Shown piece after piece: positions 44,867 through 54,155 of a stretch of 64,000 nt of DNA. Both the position numbers and the translations under genes were made by a program. The DNA lies in NCBI RefSeq assembly GCF_036516575.1, contig NZ_DATBTY010000031.1:1-64000 (forward strand), read 5' to 3'. How positions within the stretch are numbered: position 1 is the first letter of the stretch; each line of letters begins with the position of its first letter. The notes beneath the pieces are model-generated. The model was not told where the DNA came from and searched no databases. It saw nothing but the letters and a program-made list of their open reading frames with translations. Source of the stretch: Cerasibacillus sp036516575. Lineage in GTDB: Bacteria > Bacillota > Bacilli > Bacillales > Amphibacillaceae.

Positions 44867-45358
44867 TTGCTTGAAACTGACAGATGTGTCCTCTTAAAAT
44901 TACAAGAGGATGATTATGAAGCCATTAAACAATTGTATATGAATACAGATATTAGACGGTATCTAGGCGGAATTTTAGAAGAAGATACGATTAAGAAAAC
45001 TTTTTTAAACATGGTTCACCAAAAAATGGCCGGATTGAACTTGATAGTTAAAGAAAAAAGTACGCATACATTTGTAGGACTCATCTCGCTTGACACATAC
45101 CATGATGGTATATCTACAGAAGTGTCGTATCAATTCCTTCCAAAGTGGTGGGGGAAAGGGATTGGTAGTGAAGTTGTGGAAGAAGTAATCAATTACGCGT
45201 TCAAAAGTCTAAATTTACCGGAAGTTATTGCTGAAACTCAAACAGCAAATAAACCTTCATGTAAATTGTTAGAAAAATTAGGGATGAATTTACGTGAAAC
45301 ATTGTTGAGATTTGGAGAAGAACAGGCTGTCTATTGTCTTACAAATCCATACCATTAG
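44867..45358 (+). CDS. GNAT family N-acetyltransferase
   Basis: A 163-residue RimJ/RimL-like GNAT: LETDRCVLLKLQEDDYEAIK, STEVSYQFLPKWWGKGIGSE (acetyl-CoA loop), VIAETQTANKPSCKLLEKLG. Start TTG 44867, eight bases after AAGGAG. The target is unknown. No gene or conserved element was found in the 400 bases that follow (45359-45759). Confidence 0.88.
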   Translation: MLETDRCVLLKLQEDDYEAIKQLYMNTDIRRYLGGILEEDTIKKTFLNMVHQKMAGLNLIVKEKSTHTFVGLISLDTYHDGISTEVSYQFLPKWWGKGIGSEVVEEVINYAFKSLNLPEVIAETQTANKPSCKLLEKLGMNLRETLLRFGEEQAVYCLTNPYH

Positions 45359-45759
45359 AATATTTTAATATGGAGTTCTAGTATATGAAGGTCGCAGTTA
45401 AATTTCTAAGAGAAAAGGGAATTTGCAAATTTTGGTACAGGTATACATAAGTTTAATGGGTTTAGTGTGCAGTTTTAGTCATTATTCACTTTGATGCCAA
45501 TGTTAAAACGACAAACGAGATGATGATGTTTCAATTAAATACGTAGTCATATTGATAAACTATTTTATCATATATTAAATGTCCGTATGAACACCGTCCT
45601 TTTCTAAATGAAGTGTGGGGTAGGTATTTCTAATCTATATCTCAACTGTTTTTTGTTGGGACATGTGCGGAGTGCGTGTGTCTAGTCAATTGTAGGCTGC
45701 AGTTAATCAAATAAAATAGTATCTCTTTATCGTCAATAATCAAAAGGAGGGGACTACCT

Positions 45760-46692
45760 GTGAAAAAAATAATTCTTATTACAGCAAGTGTCGTCATGGT
45801 CGGCTTAATCATTTCTATCATAATCTATCTACAGTATCCCCAAAGCTCTTCTCTACCTACAAATCGGGAGGAACAACAAGACATATCACCAGAGGCTGAG
45901 AAATTACAACCGATCTATGATGATGATCATACAGTGGGTTATTCCCTTCAAAATAAAGAGCTAAACATAACATTTGATAAAGGCAAAACTTGGCAATACG
46001 TTCCAGTTGAAATAGATAATTTATTTGCTGGGGAGTACAATGGGAATAAACAAGAGCTGATTAAAAACAGTTATATCCTTTCGGAAAATCGAGTGGCATT
46101 TTTATATATGGAAAAAACAAACGAGTATGAAAATAAAGTTGTATTAACATACTCGCATGATCAAGGTAAAACGTGGAAAGACGCTATTGTTACAGATCGT
46201 TATCCAATGATTCGCTTTCGAAAAGTAGCTTTTCTAACTGAAGAATTCGGTTATGTCATTATTAGTGGTGACCGCGTTGTAGCACAAGAAGCATCAAATG
46301 TTTATATAACATATGATGGTGGGGAAAATTGGAAGGAAACAAATCAATCGGGTGTCACTCGATTGATTTCGGACGGTGGATTTATAGATGAACAAACTGG
46401 GTTTTTGTCTTATGGAACTATTAATCCAGATGAACCGGAACTTTATGTAACACAAGATGGTGGAAACACATGGACGCAAGCCTTTACCAATGTTCCAGAA
46501 AATTATCATGAAATTTTTGTAACAGCTGAAATGCCTGTTAAGGAAGAAGCCCATTTGGTGCTTCTCGTTAATCAAGGTCCTAATGGTGATTATAAAGGCG
46601 GTAAAGTGAAGGGGAAATTTATTTCAAAAGATAACGGTAAAACATGGGAATTTTCGAAGGAGATAGAAGTAGATGACCAAGAGGCAGGATAA
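45760..46692 (+). CDS. BNR/Asp-box repeat protein, membrane anchored
   Basis: A 310-residue protein with an N-terminal membrane anchor (LITASVVMVGLIISIIIYL) and five Asp-box (BNR) repeats of the S/T-x-D-x-G-x-T/N-W type: FDKGKTWQ, SHDQGKTWK, YDGGENWKE, TQDGGNTWT and SKDNGKTWE. This indicates a sialidase-like or YCF48-like propeller. Sialidase FRIP and catalytic residues are not evident, so binding is more likely than catalysis. GTG 45760 follows AAAGGAGG. The end overlaps the next gene by 20 bases. Confidence 0.82.
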   Translation: MKKIILITASVVMVGLIISIIIYLQYPQSSSLPTNREEQQDISPEAEKLQPIYDDDHTVGYSLQNKELNITFDKGKTWQYVPVEIDNLFAGEYNGNKQELIKNSYILSENRVAFLYMEKTNEYENKVVLTYSHDQGKTWKDAIVTDRYPMIRFRKVAFLTEEFGYVIISGDRVVAQEASNVYITYDGGENWKETNQSGVTRLISDGGFIDEQTGFLSYGTINPDEPELYVTQDGGNTWTQAFTNVPENYHEIFVTAEMPVKEEAHLVLLVNQGPNGDYKGGKVKGKFISKDNGKTWEFSKEIEVDDQEAG

Positions 46693-47536
46693 ACGAATTA
46701 AAATAATAGGCTGGTTACTTTTCTTTCTAGCAATCGGTTTCTTTTTTTTACAAATGGGTTACTTATTTATCCATCAAAGATTTCAAGTGGAATACATTGA
46801 TAACCGGATATTTTACATTATAAATATAATCTGTGTTCTTTGTTTATCACTAGGAATACTGTTTTTACTAACACTCACAAAAAAGTGGAAACTTGCCGTA
46901 GCTAGTATTGTAATCTTATTTATAATTATGAATAGCGTGTTGCTCGTTATAGGTAATTCAAAAATTAAAAATGTAACAAGTATATCACCTGATTTTAAGC
47001 ATGTATTAGCGATAAAACAGAATACCAAAACCGGTGAGGCAGTTTATTATAGAAACTATTACGGTATTCTTGCTCTCCCAAAGGAAACATTGCCCTATAA
47101 AACAGATGGCGAATTTAAAGTGGAATGGTTAGCAAATGATGTGGCTGTAGTTACATATAAAGCCACTGATAAAACAATTCATCAATTCATCGGTACATAT
47201 GGTGACCGTGGTGGTGGTCTTTCTTATTATTATGTTGGAGCTGAGATACAAGGTGCATGGCAAGGTGAAAATATAGAACTTATAAGCAGTCCAGACGGAA
47301 TTTCTGTTACGCAAAATGGTCGAACAGAAACATTCGATTGGGATCAAATTGTTCAGTTTGGCACACTTGCTATTGTCCTGACTGAAAATAATCAAGCGAA
47401 GTGGACGATATCACTAAATGAAGATTTTACAATTGACTCGTCTTCTGCAACACCACCATCTGGAGGAATAAGTGTATACCGTGCAACAATGGATGAAAAT
47501 AAACCGTTTGTGCTGATATATGAGGGTGCAAACTAG
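46673..47536 (+). CDS. Membrane protein with extracytoplasmic domain
   Basis: A 287-residue protein with three hydrophobic segments in the first 100 residues (IIGWLLFFLAIGFFFLQMGY, a second around IINIICVLCLSLGILFLL, a third VASIVILFIIMNSVLLVIG), followed by a beta-rich domain (AVYYRNYYGILALPKETL, DRGGGLSYYYVGAEIQG). Family unknown. ATG 46673 uses GAAGGAGA inside the upstream BNR gene, with which it overlaps; the two proteins are probably partners. Confidence 0.65.
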   Translation: MTKRQDKRIKIIGWLLFFLAIGFFFLQMGYLFIHQRFQVEYIDNRIFYIINIICVLCLSLGILFLLTLTKKWKLAVASIVILFIIMNSVLLVIGNSKIKNVTSISPDFKHVLAIKQNTKTGEAVYYRNYYGILALPKETLPYKTDGEFKVEWLANDVAVVTYKATDKTIHQFIGTYGDRGGGLSYYYVGAEIQGAWQGENIELISSPDGISVTQNGRTETFDWDQIVQFGTLAIVLTENNQAKWTISLNEDFTIDSSSATPPSGGISVYRATMDENKPFVLIYEGAN

Positions 47537-47626
47537 TTTTACGTTTTACTATCTTGGCAAATAGGTGTAGATGTGGGGTGAAGTTTCAAGATATTAACGA
47601 CACCCCAATATTATTAACAGACTGAT

Positions 47627-47917
47627 TTAATCTTTTTTATACAAGACACTAAGGATCAGGAAAAGCCCAGAGACAATTAACAAAATCAAAGTCAAAGAAT
47701 CTCCAGATAAATTAAGTTCATCTACAATAATCCCGGACTGGAACGTTAAATAAGCTCCAATAAGGACGAAGAAAAGAGAATTAATAAGTATATAATTGAT
47801 TGGACTTAATTTATCTTTAAAGAAAACGACATAGACAAAGTTACATATGACAATAAATGTAATGAGATAAAAAGCAGGTCGATCTAATGTAAAAGTTTCA
47901 CCTATGTTTCCTAACAA
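47627..47917 (-). CDS. Small membrane protein
   Basis: A 96-residue protein with three hydrophobic segments (FYLITFIVICNFVYVVFF, YILINSLFFVLIGAYLTF and LTLILLIVSGLFLILSVLY). TTG 47917 follows AAAGGAGA. Family not recognised. No partner gene is evident. Confidence 0.6.
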   Translation of the reverse strand: MLGNIGETFTLDRPAFYLITFIVICNFVYVVFFKDKLSPINYILINSLFFVLIGAYLTFQSGIIVDELNLSGDSLTLILLIVSGLFLILSVLYKKD

Positions 47918-48060
47918 TGTTATTTCTCCTTTAATATTAATATATCTGCTATTATACTATATTTCTTCTGCTAAGGTAGTTTAGGGTGACAGTATATTCC
48001 AATTTAAATGAAGCAGCTAATCATACGGACTCATTTTGTCGTTTTAATATACATACATCG

Positions 48061-49488
48061 TTAAAAAATCCACAACCCTATTAAGGTAGAGATGATTAAT
48101 CCAGCCATTACGGGAACAATGGATTTTCGAACGAGATCCATGACTGGAACTTTGGCAAAACCAGCTACTGCCACAAGGGAGGACCAAGCAATTAATGTTC
48201 CACCACCTACCCAAATAGAACCCATTTGTCCTATGGCAGCTAAAGTTTCTACGTCTATGCCGACAGTACTTCCTAAGGCCCCAGATAAAGAACCGACTAA
48301 AGGTAAGCCAGAAAAGCCGGAGCCGTCTAACCCCGTAATCGCTCCGATAAGAAGAATTCCAAATCCTGATATAAAAGGATTTTCTGGTATGAATTGCTGA
48401 CCGGAAACGACAAAATCAAATAGAAAAGATGGTGTTTCTTCGGCATTCGTATCTAGTATTTTACTCAATAATTCACTACTCCCCATAAAAAAGAATCCTG
48501 CAATTGGTATAACCGGTCCCATAGCTTTAAAGGCGAATAAGAATCCCATTACAAGATGGTCACTAACAAGATTTAAGGAAGAACGGATATCTTTAAAGAC
48601 AGATGCGATGATAAGAAGTATGATAGACGCACCACCAATTAAAGCGGCTCCTGTTCCGCCTTCGATCGGTTGAATAGTATCAATAAAAATAGCGAGAAAC
48701 ATATAGCATATAATGATAAAAAATGTTAGCGGAACGACGATGGCAAAAAGAAGACCATATTTGCTTTTACTTCGTTTATGAGCTTCAGGATCTTGATTTA
48801 CCTGAGAGGAATTGTCCGTTTTTTCCCAAGCAATTAAATGGCTATTAGAGGGAGATGCAATCTGTTTTCTTATTGAGAAATAAGCGATAATGATAGCAAT
48901 GCTTCCTGTAATAATGGATAATACAAATGCTCGATTAGCTATAATATTTACATCTACTCCAGCCGCTGTCGCTGTTAAAGAAGGAGCGATTTGGATGATA
49001 TAATCAGAGGAAAGAGCCATGCCTTGACCAGCAAGTGAAATGGCGATAGCGGCACCAATGGGTGGAAGTCCTGAACGTATAGCAACAGGAATTAGTAGAG
49101 CTCCAACGAGTGGCACAGCAGGTGTTGGCCAAAAGAAGAGAGAAATCGTATACGTAACGAAAATAATAACCCAATAAGACATATGTCCATTCTTCATAAC
49201 GTGCTGAAATGGTGTGATCATCTGTTCATCAGCACCAAGCGTTTTTAAAGCGTATAACAACGCAGTCATAATGGCGATAATCAGAAAAATATTAAATAAC
49301 TCACCAGCCGCAATTAAACTAGCATTAAATATCGTTTGTAAGCCAATGATAAAGGAATCGGAATATATCCATCCAACTAAGAAAGTCACGATAAGAGATG
49401 GTACAACAATATTTTGTCGGCACAGCATTGATAAGATAATGATAAACGTCCCGATTAAATACATCCAGTGTGCTGCAGTTAATTCCAT
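48061..49488 (-). CDS. Ion-transporter-superfamily membrane permease
   Basis: A 475-residue protein with about twelve membrane helices, a central cytoplasmic loop rich in charged residues (DNSSQVNQDPEAHKRSKSK) and half-repeats with FFWPTPAVPLVGALLIPVAI and SGFGILLIGAITGLDGSGFS. The shape matches the GntP/DctM-type ion transporter superfamily, which moves organic anions. The substrate is unknown. ATG 49488 follows GGGGGAGG. It stands alone; the following 49489-49715 contains nothing recognisable except promoter-like DNA. Confidence 0.75.
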   Translation of the reverse strand: MELTAAHWMYLIGTFIIILSMLCRQNIVVPSLIVTFLVGWIYSDSFIIGLQTIFNASLIAAGELFNIFLIIAIMTALLYALKTLGADEQMITPFQHVMKNGHMSYWVIIFVTYTISLFFWPTPAVPLVGALLIPVAIRSGLPPIGAAIAISLAGQGMALSSDYIIQIAPSLTATAAGVDVNIIANRAFVLSIITGSIAIIIAYFSIRKQIASPSNSHLIAWEKTDNSSQVNQDPEAHKRSKSKYGLLFAIVVPLTFFIIICYMFLAIFIDTIQPIEGGTGAALIGGASIILLIIASVFKDIRSSLNLVSDHLVMGFLFAFKAMGPVIPIAGFFFMGSSELLSKILDTNAEETPSFLFDFVVSGQQFIPENPFISGFGILLIGAITGLDGSGFSGLPLVGSLSGALGSTVGIDVETLAAIGQMGSIWVGGGTLIAWSSLVAVAGFAKVPVMDLVRKSIVPVMAGLIISTLIGLWIF

Positions 49489-49715
49489 TACTATGTTACC
49501 TCCCCCAACTAGTCATGACATAGTGTATGCACTTGAATGGGCATCGGTGAGGACTTAGCAGTCGGAAATATATTATCGTAATGTTTTTGTATTGGATGTA
49601 TAGCAGAGGGTCTATGACGTCAGGAATCTATAAACAATCTGATAATCAGTTCAACAAGTGGCATCCTATTCTTATAGGATTTATAATAGTAGAAAAAACA
49701 ATCGGAGGCTTTTGA

Positions 49716-50342
49716 ATGACATTTACAGGATTTACACAAGCAGATTTCGAAACATTTCATATCGATGGGTTAGACGAACGAATGACAGCTATTCGCAAAC
49801 GGATTCAGCCGAAGTTTAAAGCAATCGGTGATGAATTGGCTGATTATTTAACTGAAAAAATAGGTCATGATATGTATATACATATTGCTAAACATGCCCG
49901 CCGAACAGTGAACCCACCTAATGATACATGGATGGCTTTTAGTTACAATAAGCGTGGGTATAAGAAACACCCACATTTTCAAATAGGTTTATGGGATGAC
50001 CGTGTCTTTGTTTGGTTAGCCTACATTTATGAATTACCGAATAAACAGGCATATGCTCGTACTTTCTTGGAGTATGAAGAGACGTTAGCAGACATCATCC
50101 CTCAAGACTATGATGTATCAATGAATCATATGAAAAAATCAAACGAAAAATTGGCTGATATTCATTTGCGTGAGAAATTGGAACGCTTTTCAAAAGTGAA
50201 AAGTGCCGAGTTTTTAGTTGGAAAACAATTTGCGATGGCTGATCCGATTTTAAAAGATGGCGAAGCGTTTCTCAATGAAGTAAAGGCGATTTATGACACC
50301 TTAATCCCAGTCTACCAATTATCACTTGGAGAGAAAAAATAA
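49716..50342 (+). CDS. yktB: YktB family (DUF1054) protein
   Basis: A 208-residue cytoplasmic protein matching YktB: FTQADFETFHIDGLDERMTA, KFKAIGDELADYLTEKIGHD, HVAKHARRTVNPPNDTWMAF-like segment (here HIAKHARRTVNPP) and HPHFQIGLWDDRVFVWLAYI. Function is unknown. ATG 49716 follows CGGAGG. It ends before a strong bidirectional terminator. Confidence 0.9.
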   Translation: MTFTGFTQADFETFHIDGLDERMTAIRKRIQPKFKAIGDELADYLTEKIGHDMYIHIAKHARRTVNPPNDTWMAFSYNKRGYKKHPHFQIGLWDDRVFVWLAYIYELPNKQAYARTFLEYEETLADIIPQDYDVSMNHMKKSNEKLADIHLREKLERFSKVKSAEFLVGKQFAMADPILKDGEAFLNEVKAIYDTLIPVYQLSLGEKK

Positions 50343-50357
50343 ATTGTACCTTAATGG

Positions 50358-50402
50358 AAAAAGTGTCTCGTGAACCCACACTATGATTCACGAGACACTT
50401 TT
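50358..50402. terminator. Bidirectional terminator
   Basis: AAAAGTGTCTCGTGAA pairs with TTCACGAGACACTTTT around an 11-12 base loop, between convergent yktB and the CPCC gene. Confidence 0.92.
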
Positions 50403-50407
50403 ATTCG

Positions 50408-51007
50408 TTAATCTAACGGTTTCCAATGAGGATCTTTGTCATCATGTTCATTTGGTTTTCTTACTAGCTCGATACATTCTTCATCACATGCTCCAAAAGC
50501 GTGGAAGTTTTGCTGAGCTTGTCTTAGAGATGGCTGATTCGCTCCACCACCTTCATCTGTTTTTTCAAATTGAAGCGGATCATCTTCCCAATAACAAATA
50601 TCACATATTTCCCAAGAGCCGGGTGGTTCTTCATCTAACGTTTTATACCCACAACAAGGACATGTATATTTCGGCTTTGTTGATTCTATGGCTTCGTTGC
50701 GGACCTCTAATAAATAGTGTTTGAGTACATCATCTCTTCCACCATGCTTTTCGTACCAGTCTTGAATCTCTCTAACATGTGCCTCATCGCTGCGTATATT
50801 ATTCTCTATTTCTATGTATTGTTCATAGCTGTCATATTCCCAAATGGCAAAGATCTCTACAGTCCCATCACCATTGTCTTTCATCCATCTTCCGATAAAT
50901 CGTGTACCATGCTTCAATTGATTTGGTAAATTCGTACGATGAAAATGTTCATTAAAAATATCAACAAACTCTTCTTTTACTAAATAATATTTTCTTCGAT
51001 AAAACAT
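50408..51007 (-). CDS. NIPSNAP-like plus CPCC zinc-binding fusion
   Basis: A 199-residue protein. Residues 1-110 look like a NIPSNAP/ABM-type ferredoxin-like domain (YYLVKEEFVDIFNEHFHRTN, FIGRWMKDNGDGTVEIFAIW, a helix with QDWYEKHGG). Residues 113-190 are a CPCC-family cysteine-rich domain (TCPCCGYKTLDEEPPGSWEI, CDICYWEDDP, a C-terminal GACDEECIELV). Family members of the two kinds usually occur as separate proteins. The join lies at about residue 111 (NEAIESTKPKY). ATG 51007 follows AAAGG. Function is unknown. Confidence 0.75.
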   Translation of the reverse strand: MFYRRKYYLVKEEFVDIFNEHFHRTNLPNQLKHGTRFIGRWMKDNGDGTVEIFAIWEYDSYEQYIEIENNIRSDEAHVREIQDWYEKHGGRDDVLKHYLLEVRNEAIESTKPKYTCPCCGYKTLDEEPPGSWEICDICYWEDDPLQFEKTDEGGGANQPSLRQAQQNFHAFGACDEECIELVRKPNEHDDKDPHWKPLD

Positions 51008-51169
51008 TTAATCAACCTTTTCGTCATTGGATGTCTGGCTACCAATGAATATAGCATACCATGAAAAATAATTACGGGTAATTATAAAATGAATTGATTT
51101 CAGAAATTTCTGGTGTTAGGATAGAAAATAATTAATGGTTAAACTTTTATATTTAAACGAAGGATTAAC

Positions 51170-51515
51170 ATGAATATTGAGTTAACAAGATTTCGAGTCA
51201 AAAAGGGACAATCAAAACGTGTTGATGAGTGGAGGGCTTTTTTAATTGAACATATGAAGGATGTCTTACTCACGTTAGAAGGCGAAAAAAATGTATGTCG
51301 AAACAATGTTTAGAGAACATCTCAATGGTGATAAATATCTGTATTGGTATTCTGTCCAAGGTGAAGGTGGACAAGATGTGGAGACTTCAAATCATTGGGT
51401 AGATAAAAAACATATCGCATTCTGGAATGAATGTGTTGACAAAACGTTTGAACCAGTTGATTTGAAAACAGAGGTCGTGATGATTCCAGATAGAATTAGG
51501 AAATTGCTGAGGTAG
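51170..51515 (+). pseudogene. DUF6176-like protein, frameshifted at A7
   Basis: ATG 51170 (AAGGAT site) encodes NIELTRFRVKKGQSKRVDEW and continues to VLLTLEGEK, then a run of seven A (51285-51291) puts it out of frame and it stops at TAG. The next frame (51291) resumes at MYVETMFREHLNGDKYLYWY and ends in VDLKTEVVMIPDRIRKLLR. With six A residues the whole reads as one protein of about 114 residues of the DUF6176 type. It is either a frameshift mutation, slippage site or base-calling error. Confidence 0.75.
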
Positions 51516-51516
51516 T

Positions 51517-52293
51517 TTGGCGTATCGAAAGGGTGTGAAGGTCATTAAATCTAATCAAATTTTTTCATACAATAAAGAAGTGAAAGTAGAATATACAGGT
51601 GAAGAAGTTCGTTTATCATCACGGCGTAAACAGGAAATTGAGAAGTTTTGGTTGGATGTTAATAAAGAGCAACAATTTTTTCGAGGTGACACATTTTCTA
51701 TCCAATCGATTGTCGAACAGGACGATGTGATGAACATCAAGTTGAGTCTGACTGATTACGCCCATTATTTGCATACCGTTCGTCATCATATAACCGATCA
51801 AGAAGGTTGTAAAATTGTTTATGGTGCTGGTTTGATTGAAACGAAAGATGGCCAATTTGTTATTGGGAAAATGGCTTCCCACACAGCTTATCCCGACCGC
51901 CTGCAATGTGCTGGAGGAGGGTTAGGCTGGGAAGATATAACAGGCCGATATTTCAATGTAGAAAATAGTGTTTTAAGGGAAGTAAATGAAGAATTCGGCA
52001 TTGAACATGACACGATTGAACAATGCACACCGATCTACCTCATGAAAACAGCTGGCTATGACCATTTAGTTATCTTATTTCATATAAAAATAGAATTGGT
52101 AGCAAGAGAGTTACTGGAAGATTATCAACGGTTTGCGACAGAATTAATTAGTCAAGGTGAAAAACCTGAATTTCAAGAAGTTATTTTTGTAGAGAAAAAA
52201 CGTGATGCTGTCGAGCGCTTGTTTGAAGAAAATGCGCATCATGCTGTGGACTATTTATATCCCTTTTTAATGAAAATGGTTGATGATGAATAA
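51517..52293 (+). CDS. Nudix-type phosphohydrolase
   Basis: A 258-residue protein. After an N-terminal region of about 95 residues, a Nudix fold begins with CKIVYGAGLIETKDGQFVIG and has CAGGGLGWEDITGRYFNVE and the box core SVLREVNEEFGIEHD; the G-x5-E spacing is not standard. Length exceeds the Nudix core, suggesting a family of its own. Start at TTG 51517, with GAGGTAG just upstream and directly following the DUF6176 gene. Likely co-transcribed with GrpB downstream. Substrate unknown. Confidence 0.8.
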   Translation: MAYRKGVKVIKSNQIFSYNKEVKVEYTGEEVRLSSRRKQEIEKFWLDVNKEQQFFRGDTFSIQSIVEQDDVMNIKLSLTDYAHYLHTVRHHITDQEGCKIVYGAGLIETKDGQFVIGKMASHTAYPDRLQCAGGGLGWEDITGRYFNVENSVLREVNEEFGIEHDTIEQCTPIYLMKTAGYDHLVILFHIKIELVARELLEDYQRFATELISQGEKPEFQEVIFVEKKRDAVERLFEENAHHAVDYLYPFLMKMVDDE

Positions 52294-52316
52294 ATATAGT
52301 AAAGGGGAAGTAACAT

Positions 52317-52835
52317 TTGCGAAAAGTTGAAGTTAGTTCATATAACGAAAGATGGCCCGCTATGTTTGAAGAAGAGGTTAAGATGCTTTATCACATTTTC
52401 GGAAAAGAAATCATTTCTATTCATCATATTGGTAGTACATCTGTACCAGGCCTACAAGCGAAACCAATCATCGACATCATGCCAGTTATCCGAGACATTC
52501 ATTTGATTGATTCATATAATGAAGCCATGCGTGAAATCGGGTATATCCCTAAAGGAGAGAATGGTATTCATGGGCGAAGATATTTTCAAAAAGTTGGAAG
52601 CCAGCGCACACATCATGTGCATATGTTTCAAGTGGGAAGTAGCAACATTAAACGTCATTTAGCTTTTCGCGATTATTTGCGAGCTCATCGGGAGGTCAAA
52701 AAAAGGTATGGCGAGTTAAAGACTCAACTCGCCGAACAATATCCGTATGATATAGAGTCATATATAGAAGGAAAAAATGATATGGTTAAGAAAATAGAGC
52801 GAAAAGCGTTGCAATGGAAGCATGAGGCTTATTGA
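52317..52835 (+). CDS. GrpB family protein
   Basis: A 172-residue GrpB protein (nucleotidyltransferase fold): VSSYNERWPAMFEEEVKML, SIHHIGSTSVPGLQAKPIID (GS...G motif with D), THHVHMFQVGSSNIKRHLAF, FRDYLRAHREVKKRYGELK and YPYDIESYIEGKNDMVKKIE. Some GrpB domains are fused to dephospho-CoA kinase; function is unproved. TTG 52317 follows AAAGGGG and is 23 bases after the Nudix gene. Confidence 0.9.
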   Translation: MRKVEVSSYNERWPAMFEEEVKMLYHIFGKEIISIHHIGSTSVPGLQAKPIIDIMPVIRDIHLIDSYNEAMREIGYIPKGENGIHGRRYFQKVGSQRTHHVHMFQVGSSNIKRHLAFRDYLRAHREVKKRYGELKTQLAEQYPYDIESYIEGKNDMVKKIERKALQWKHEAY

Positions 52836-52863
52836 ATATTTCTCATTTGAATCTTTAATATGA

Positions 52864-53275
52864 CCTCTCGCGCTGAAACAACATCCCGAGACACCACGTC
52901 GGAGCTTCAATACAGCCTCTCACGCTGAAACAACGTCCCGAGACATCACGTTGAAGCTTCAAAGCGTTCTCTCGTGCTGAAACAACGTCCCGAGACATCA
53001 CGTTGAAGCTTCAATACAGCCTCTCGCGCTGAAACAACGTCCCGAGACATCACGTTGGAGCTTCAATACAGCCTCTCGTGCTGAAATAACATCCCGAGAC
53101 ACCACGTTGGAGCTTCAATACAGCCTCTCACGCTGAAGCAACATCCCGAGACACCACGTTGAAGCTTCAATGCAGCCTCTCGCGCTGAAACAACATCCCG
53201 AGACACCACATTGGAGTCTCAATGCGTTCTCTCGTACTAAAAAAACGTCATGAGAATTCGCGTTGAGTACTCATG
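52864..53275 (+). repeat. 52-bp tandem repeat, about 8 copies
   Basis: Units begin at 52864, 52916, 52968, 53020, 53072, 53124, 53176 and 53228 (last partial and diverged). Each starts CTCTCGCGCTGAAACAAC and contains CCCGAGACA and GTTGGAGCTTCAAT. Within the unit TCTCG/CGAGA and TGAA/TTCA with CAAC/GTTG can pair, so each unit could fold. Units differ at 2-8 positions. Period 52 is not divisible by three, so it is not coding. It fills the gap between grpB and the cupin gene. Confidence 0.95.
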
Positions 53276-53343
53276 GGACCAAATCTCAACCGAATCCATG
53301 ATATAACAAAGCGCCAGAGCCCAACGCAGTCTAATCTAAATCC

Positions 53344-53913
53344 TCACTCCGAGCGATTGCTTTGTTTTGCAGCGATTTCATCAGCCTTTGTTCGATGAAC
53401 GGTTCCAAATGGGTGCTCAGGTGGTGCATAAATACTATAAAGTTTAAGTGGTTTTCTTCCTGTGTTAGTTATATTATGCCATTTGCCAGCTGGAACCATA
53501 ATTGCATCATCTTCGGAAACATGGCGTTCAAACGTCAGGTTTTCTTTCGAATCGCCCATTTGTACCACTCCTCGACCCTCTTCAATACGTAAAAATTGAT
53601 CCGTGTTTGGGTGGATTTCTAATCCAATATCTTCATTGACATTAATACTCATTAAGGTGACTTGTAGATAATCTCCAGTCCAAATAGCTGTTCGAAACGT
53701 TCGGTTTGCTTCTGCTGCGTCTTCAATGTCTAAAACAAAAGGTTGTTTTCCATAGTCTTTTAATACGATTCGTTGTCGTTCAGATTGATAAGGCATATAA
53801 CCGAAATGCTTGCTGTTCTCTTCCATCTGAATCGGTGGATAAACAAAAGACCTTGTGCAAGTTGGAACATAGATATAACAAGGATAAGGGTACATATAAG
53901 ATGTACGATACAT
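53344..53913 (-). CDS. Cupin domain protein
   Basis: A 189-residue protein with a cupin barrel: LQVTLMSINVNEDIGLEIHP, NTDQFLRIEEGRGVVQMGDS, and DDAIMVPAGKWHNITNTG (metal ligands His in LEIHP, Gln/Glu, and His in KWHN). The N-terminus is Tyr-, Pro- and Cys-rich (MYRTSYMYPYPCYIYVPTCT), reminiscent of spore-coat-associated cupins. ATG 53913 after AAAGGAATG is preferred over an upstream frame to 54021, which overlaps the next gene. Function unknown; a spore link is inference. Confidence 0.8.
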   Translation of the reverse strand: MYRTSYMYPYPCYIYVPTCTRSFVYPPIQMEENSKHFGYMPYQSERQRIVLKDYGKQPFVLDIEDAAEANRTFRTAIWTGDYLQVTLMSINVNEDIGLEIHPNTDQFLRIEEGRGVVQMGDSKENLTFERHVSEDDAIMVPAGKWHNITNTGRKPLKLYSIYAPPEHPFGTVHRTKADEIAAKQSNRSE

Positions 53914-53984
53914 TTTCGTCATTCCTTTCACAAATGCTACATCCATTTTATGCGTGGCATTTGTGAATGTGCCTAAACTTAAGT

Positions 53985-54155
53985 TTACTGTTGTTCCTGT
54001 AGTCGTAATAGTGCTAAACATATGATTCCAATTGATAATAATGTAATAGCGCTACTTACTTCAATGCTCTTCATCATATTAAGGACGAGTGTAGCGATAC
54101 TAGCTCCTAATGCAACAGCTATCAAAATCAGGCGAAACAAGTTTTTTGTTTTCAT
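53985..54155 (-). CDS. Small two-helix membrane protein
   Basis: ATG 54155 (GAGGAA site) encodes 56 residues with two hydrophobic segments: LFRLILIAVALGASIATLVL and AITLLSIGIICLALLRLQ. It ends 71 bases before the cupin start and is probably co-transcribed. No family was assigned with confidence. The stretch 54156-54484 before the ABC operon holds no gene that I can support. Confidence 0.55.
   Translation of the reverse strand: MKTKNLFRLILIAVALGASIATLVLNMMKSIEVSSAITLLSIGIICLALLRLQEQQ

Noticed and set aside
48092..48400. 102-codon plus-strand ORF
   Set aside because: It is antisense to the transporter gene and mirrors its codons; no start signals.
49214..49558. 114-codon plus-strand ORF
   Set aside because: It is the antisense frame of the transporter N-terminus, extending into its upstream region.
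52864..53275. CRISPR array
   Set aside because: The 52-bp units follow each other directly without unique spacers, and no cas gene is present.
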